From Thermostichus vulcanus str. 'Rupite' (GTDB lineage Bacteria; Cyanobacteriota; Cyanobacteriia; Thermostichales; Thermostichaceae), in contig NZ_JAFIRA010000005.1 in NCBI RefSeq assembly GCF_022848905.1, positions 60,330 through 124,329 of the forward strand: DNA of 64,000 nt, given 5' to 3'. Made by a program: the position numbers and the translations under genes. This document shows, piece by piece, positions 63,793 through 64,000 of this stretch. The notes beneath the pieces were generated by a model, which saw only the letters and a program-made list of their open reading frames with translations, was not told where the DNA came from and did no database searches. Position 1 is the stretch's first letter, and every line of letters begins with the position of its first letter.

Positions 63793-64000
63793 CTAGCCCC
63801 CCACAGCTTGAAGCTGTGAGGGATTCATGGAGTTCAGGGGATTGCCAACTACCCCATCCCCTGAGCCGACCGTACCCATTACAGATACGGCTTCTTTTAG
63901 ACTCAGAGGACACGCGAATCCGTCCCACTGGGCTAGGTTCATAGCCGCGTTCCAGTCGGCATCACAGCAATACCCGTCCTGCCCGGTGAACAGATGCCCA
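63793..64000 (-). CDS. tnpB: TnpB (IS605 OrfB) C-terminus, partial at window edge
   Basis: The minus-strand frame from the window edge to TAG at 63793-63795 encodes about 68 residues. It begins in the last zinc-finger/RuvC motif (GYCCDADWNAAMNLAQW; the DxDWNAAxNL catalytic signature). It then ends in the usual NSLNxxxPSQ-like tail. It is clearly a second TnpB unrelated in detail to the one at 48849. The remaining gene lies beyond 64000. Confidence 0.8.
   Translation of the reverse strand, partial: GHLFTGQDGYCCDADWNAAMNLAQWDGFACPLSLKEAVSVMGTVGSGDGVVGNPLNSMNPSQLQAVGG

Noticed and set aside
1..64000. tRNA, rRNA, CRISPR arrays, prophage
   Set aside because: Intergenic regions were read for tRNA T-loop motifs and regular spacer repeats; none were convincing. 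No phage structural genes are present.

Overview
The window is cyanobacterial chromosome. Evidence: an NDH-1 CO2-uptake gene pair (ndhD plus a CupA/CupB-type CO2 hydration protein), an NblS/Hik33-type histidine kinase, a cyanobacterial RNA polymerase omega subunit, a cyAbrB regulator and a DUF2839 protein. The sequence is GC-rich and saturated with the octamer GGGATCCC, which takes the place of the usual cyanobacterial HIP1 octamer GCGATCGC. Together with the IS200/IS605 relics and short GC-rich dispersed repeats, this suggests a unicellular hot-spring Synechococcus of the Thermostichus / JA (Yellowstone) type. That assignment is an inference from memory and was not checked by a search.

Layout. 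1-3.1 kb: end of an ndhF, then ndhD and cup (CO2 uptake NDH-1). 3.4-7.4 kb: DUF4394 lipoprotein, ECF sigma/anti-sigma pair, DUF2839 protein, nitrilase and a glutaredoxin-like protein. 7.4-14.4 kb: TolC-type protein (-), then a coiled-coil protein coupled to priA, and a YtxH/DUF948 pair. 15-21.3 kb: thrC, fasciclin, MoaD/ThiS protein, 3-methyladenine glycosylase, C39-like peptidase, DUF389 and lipA. 21.5-33 kb: tkt, an SLH/Ig surface protein, ppx, thrS, an orphan sugar/nucleoside ABC ATPase, a RiPP-like double-glycine peptide and malQ. 33-40 kb: polysaccharide deacetylase, gmd, rpsD, RidA, rimO, rpiA. 41-47 kb: NHL lipoprotein, RCK ion channel, leuC, quinone reductase. 47-52.3 kb: HerA-like ATPase, a decayed IS200/IS605 element, a cytochrome c-like protein and cyAbrB. 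52.6-58 kb: coaBC, a nucleotide-binding-like protein, Ca2+/H+ antiporter, MscS channel. 58-63.7 kb is a minus-strand run: trpG, MBL-fold protein, ankyrin protein, nblS, DUF4126, 2TM protein, rpoZ. The window ends inside the 3' part of a second tnpB with a right-end hairpin.

Most genes are housekeeping. The unusual material is between genes: (a) four copies of a roughly 176-bp non-coding repeat with inverted ends TACAGCCCTTT/AAAGGGCTGTA, which looks like a TA-targeting MITE; (b) a 23-bp module (AGTGCTCCGCACCGCT plus a CGCGA-like tail) present in three MITE copies, absent from one, and also inserted in tnpB; (c) a tnpB in which a 10-bp duplication and that 23-bp insertion compensate each other's frameshift; (d) a candidate glutamine-riboswitch-like RNA with a tiny peptide frame convergent to cyAbrB; (e) an orphan double-glycine leader peptide. 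I saw no tRNA, rRNA or CRISPR array.
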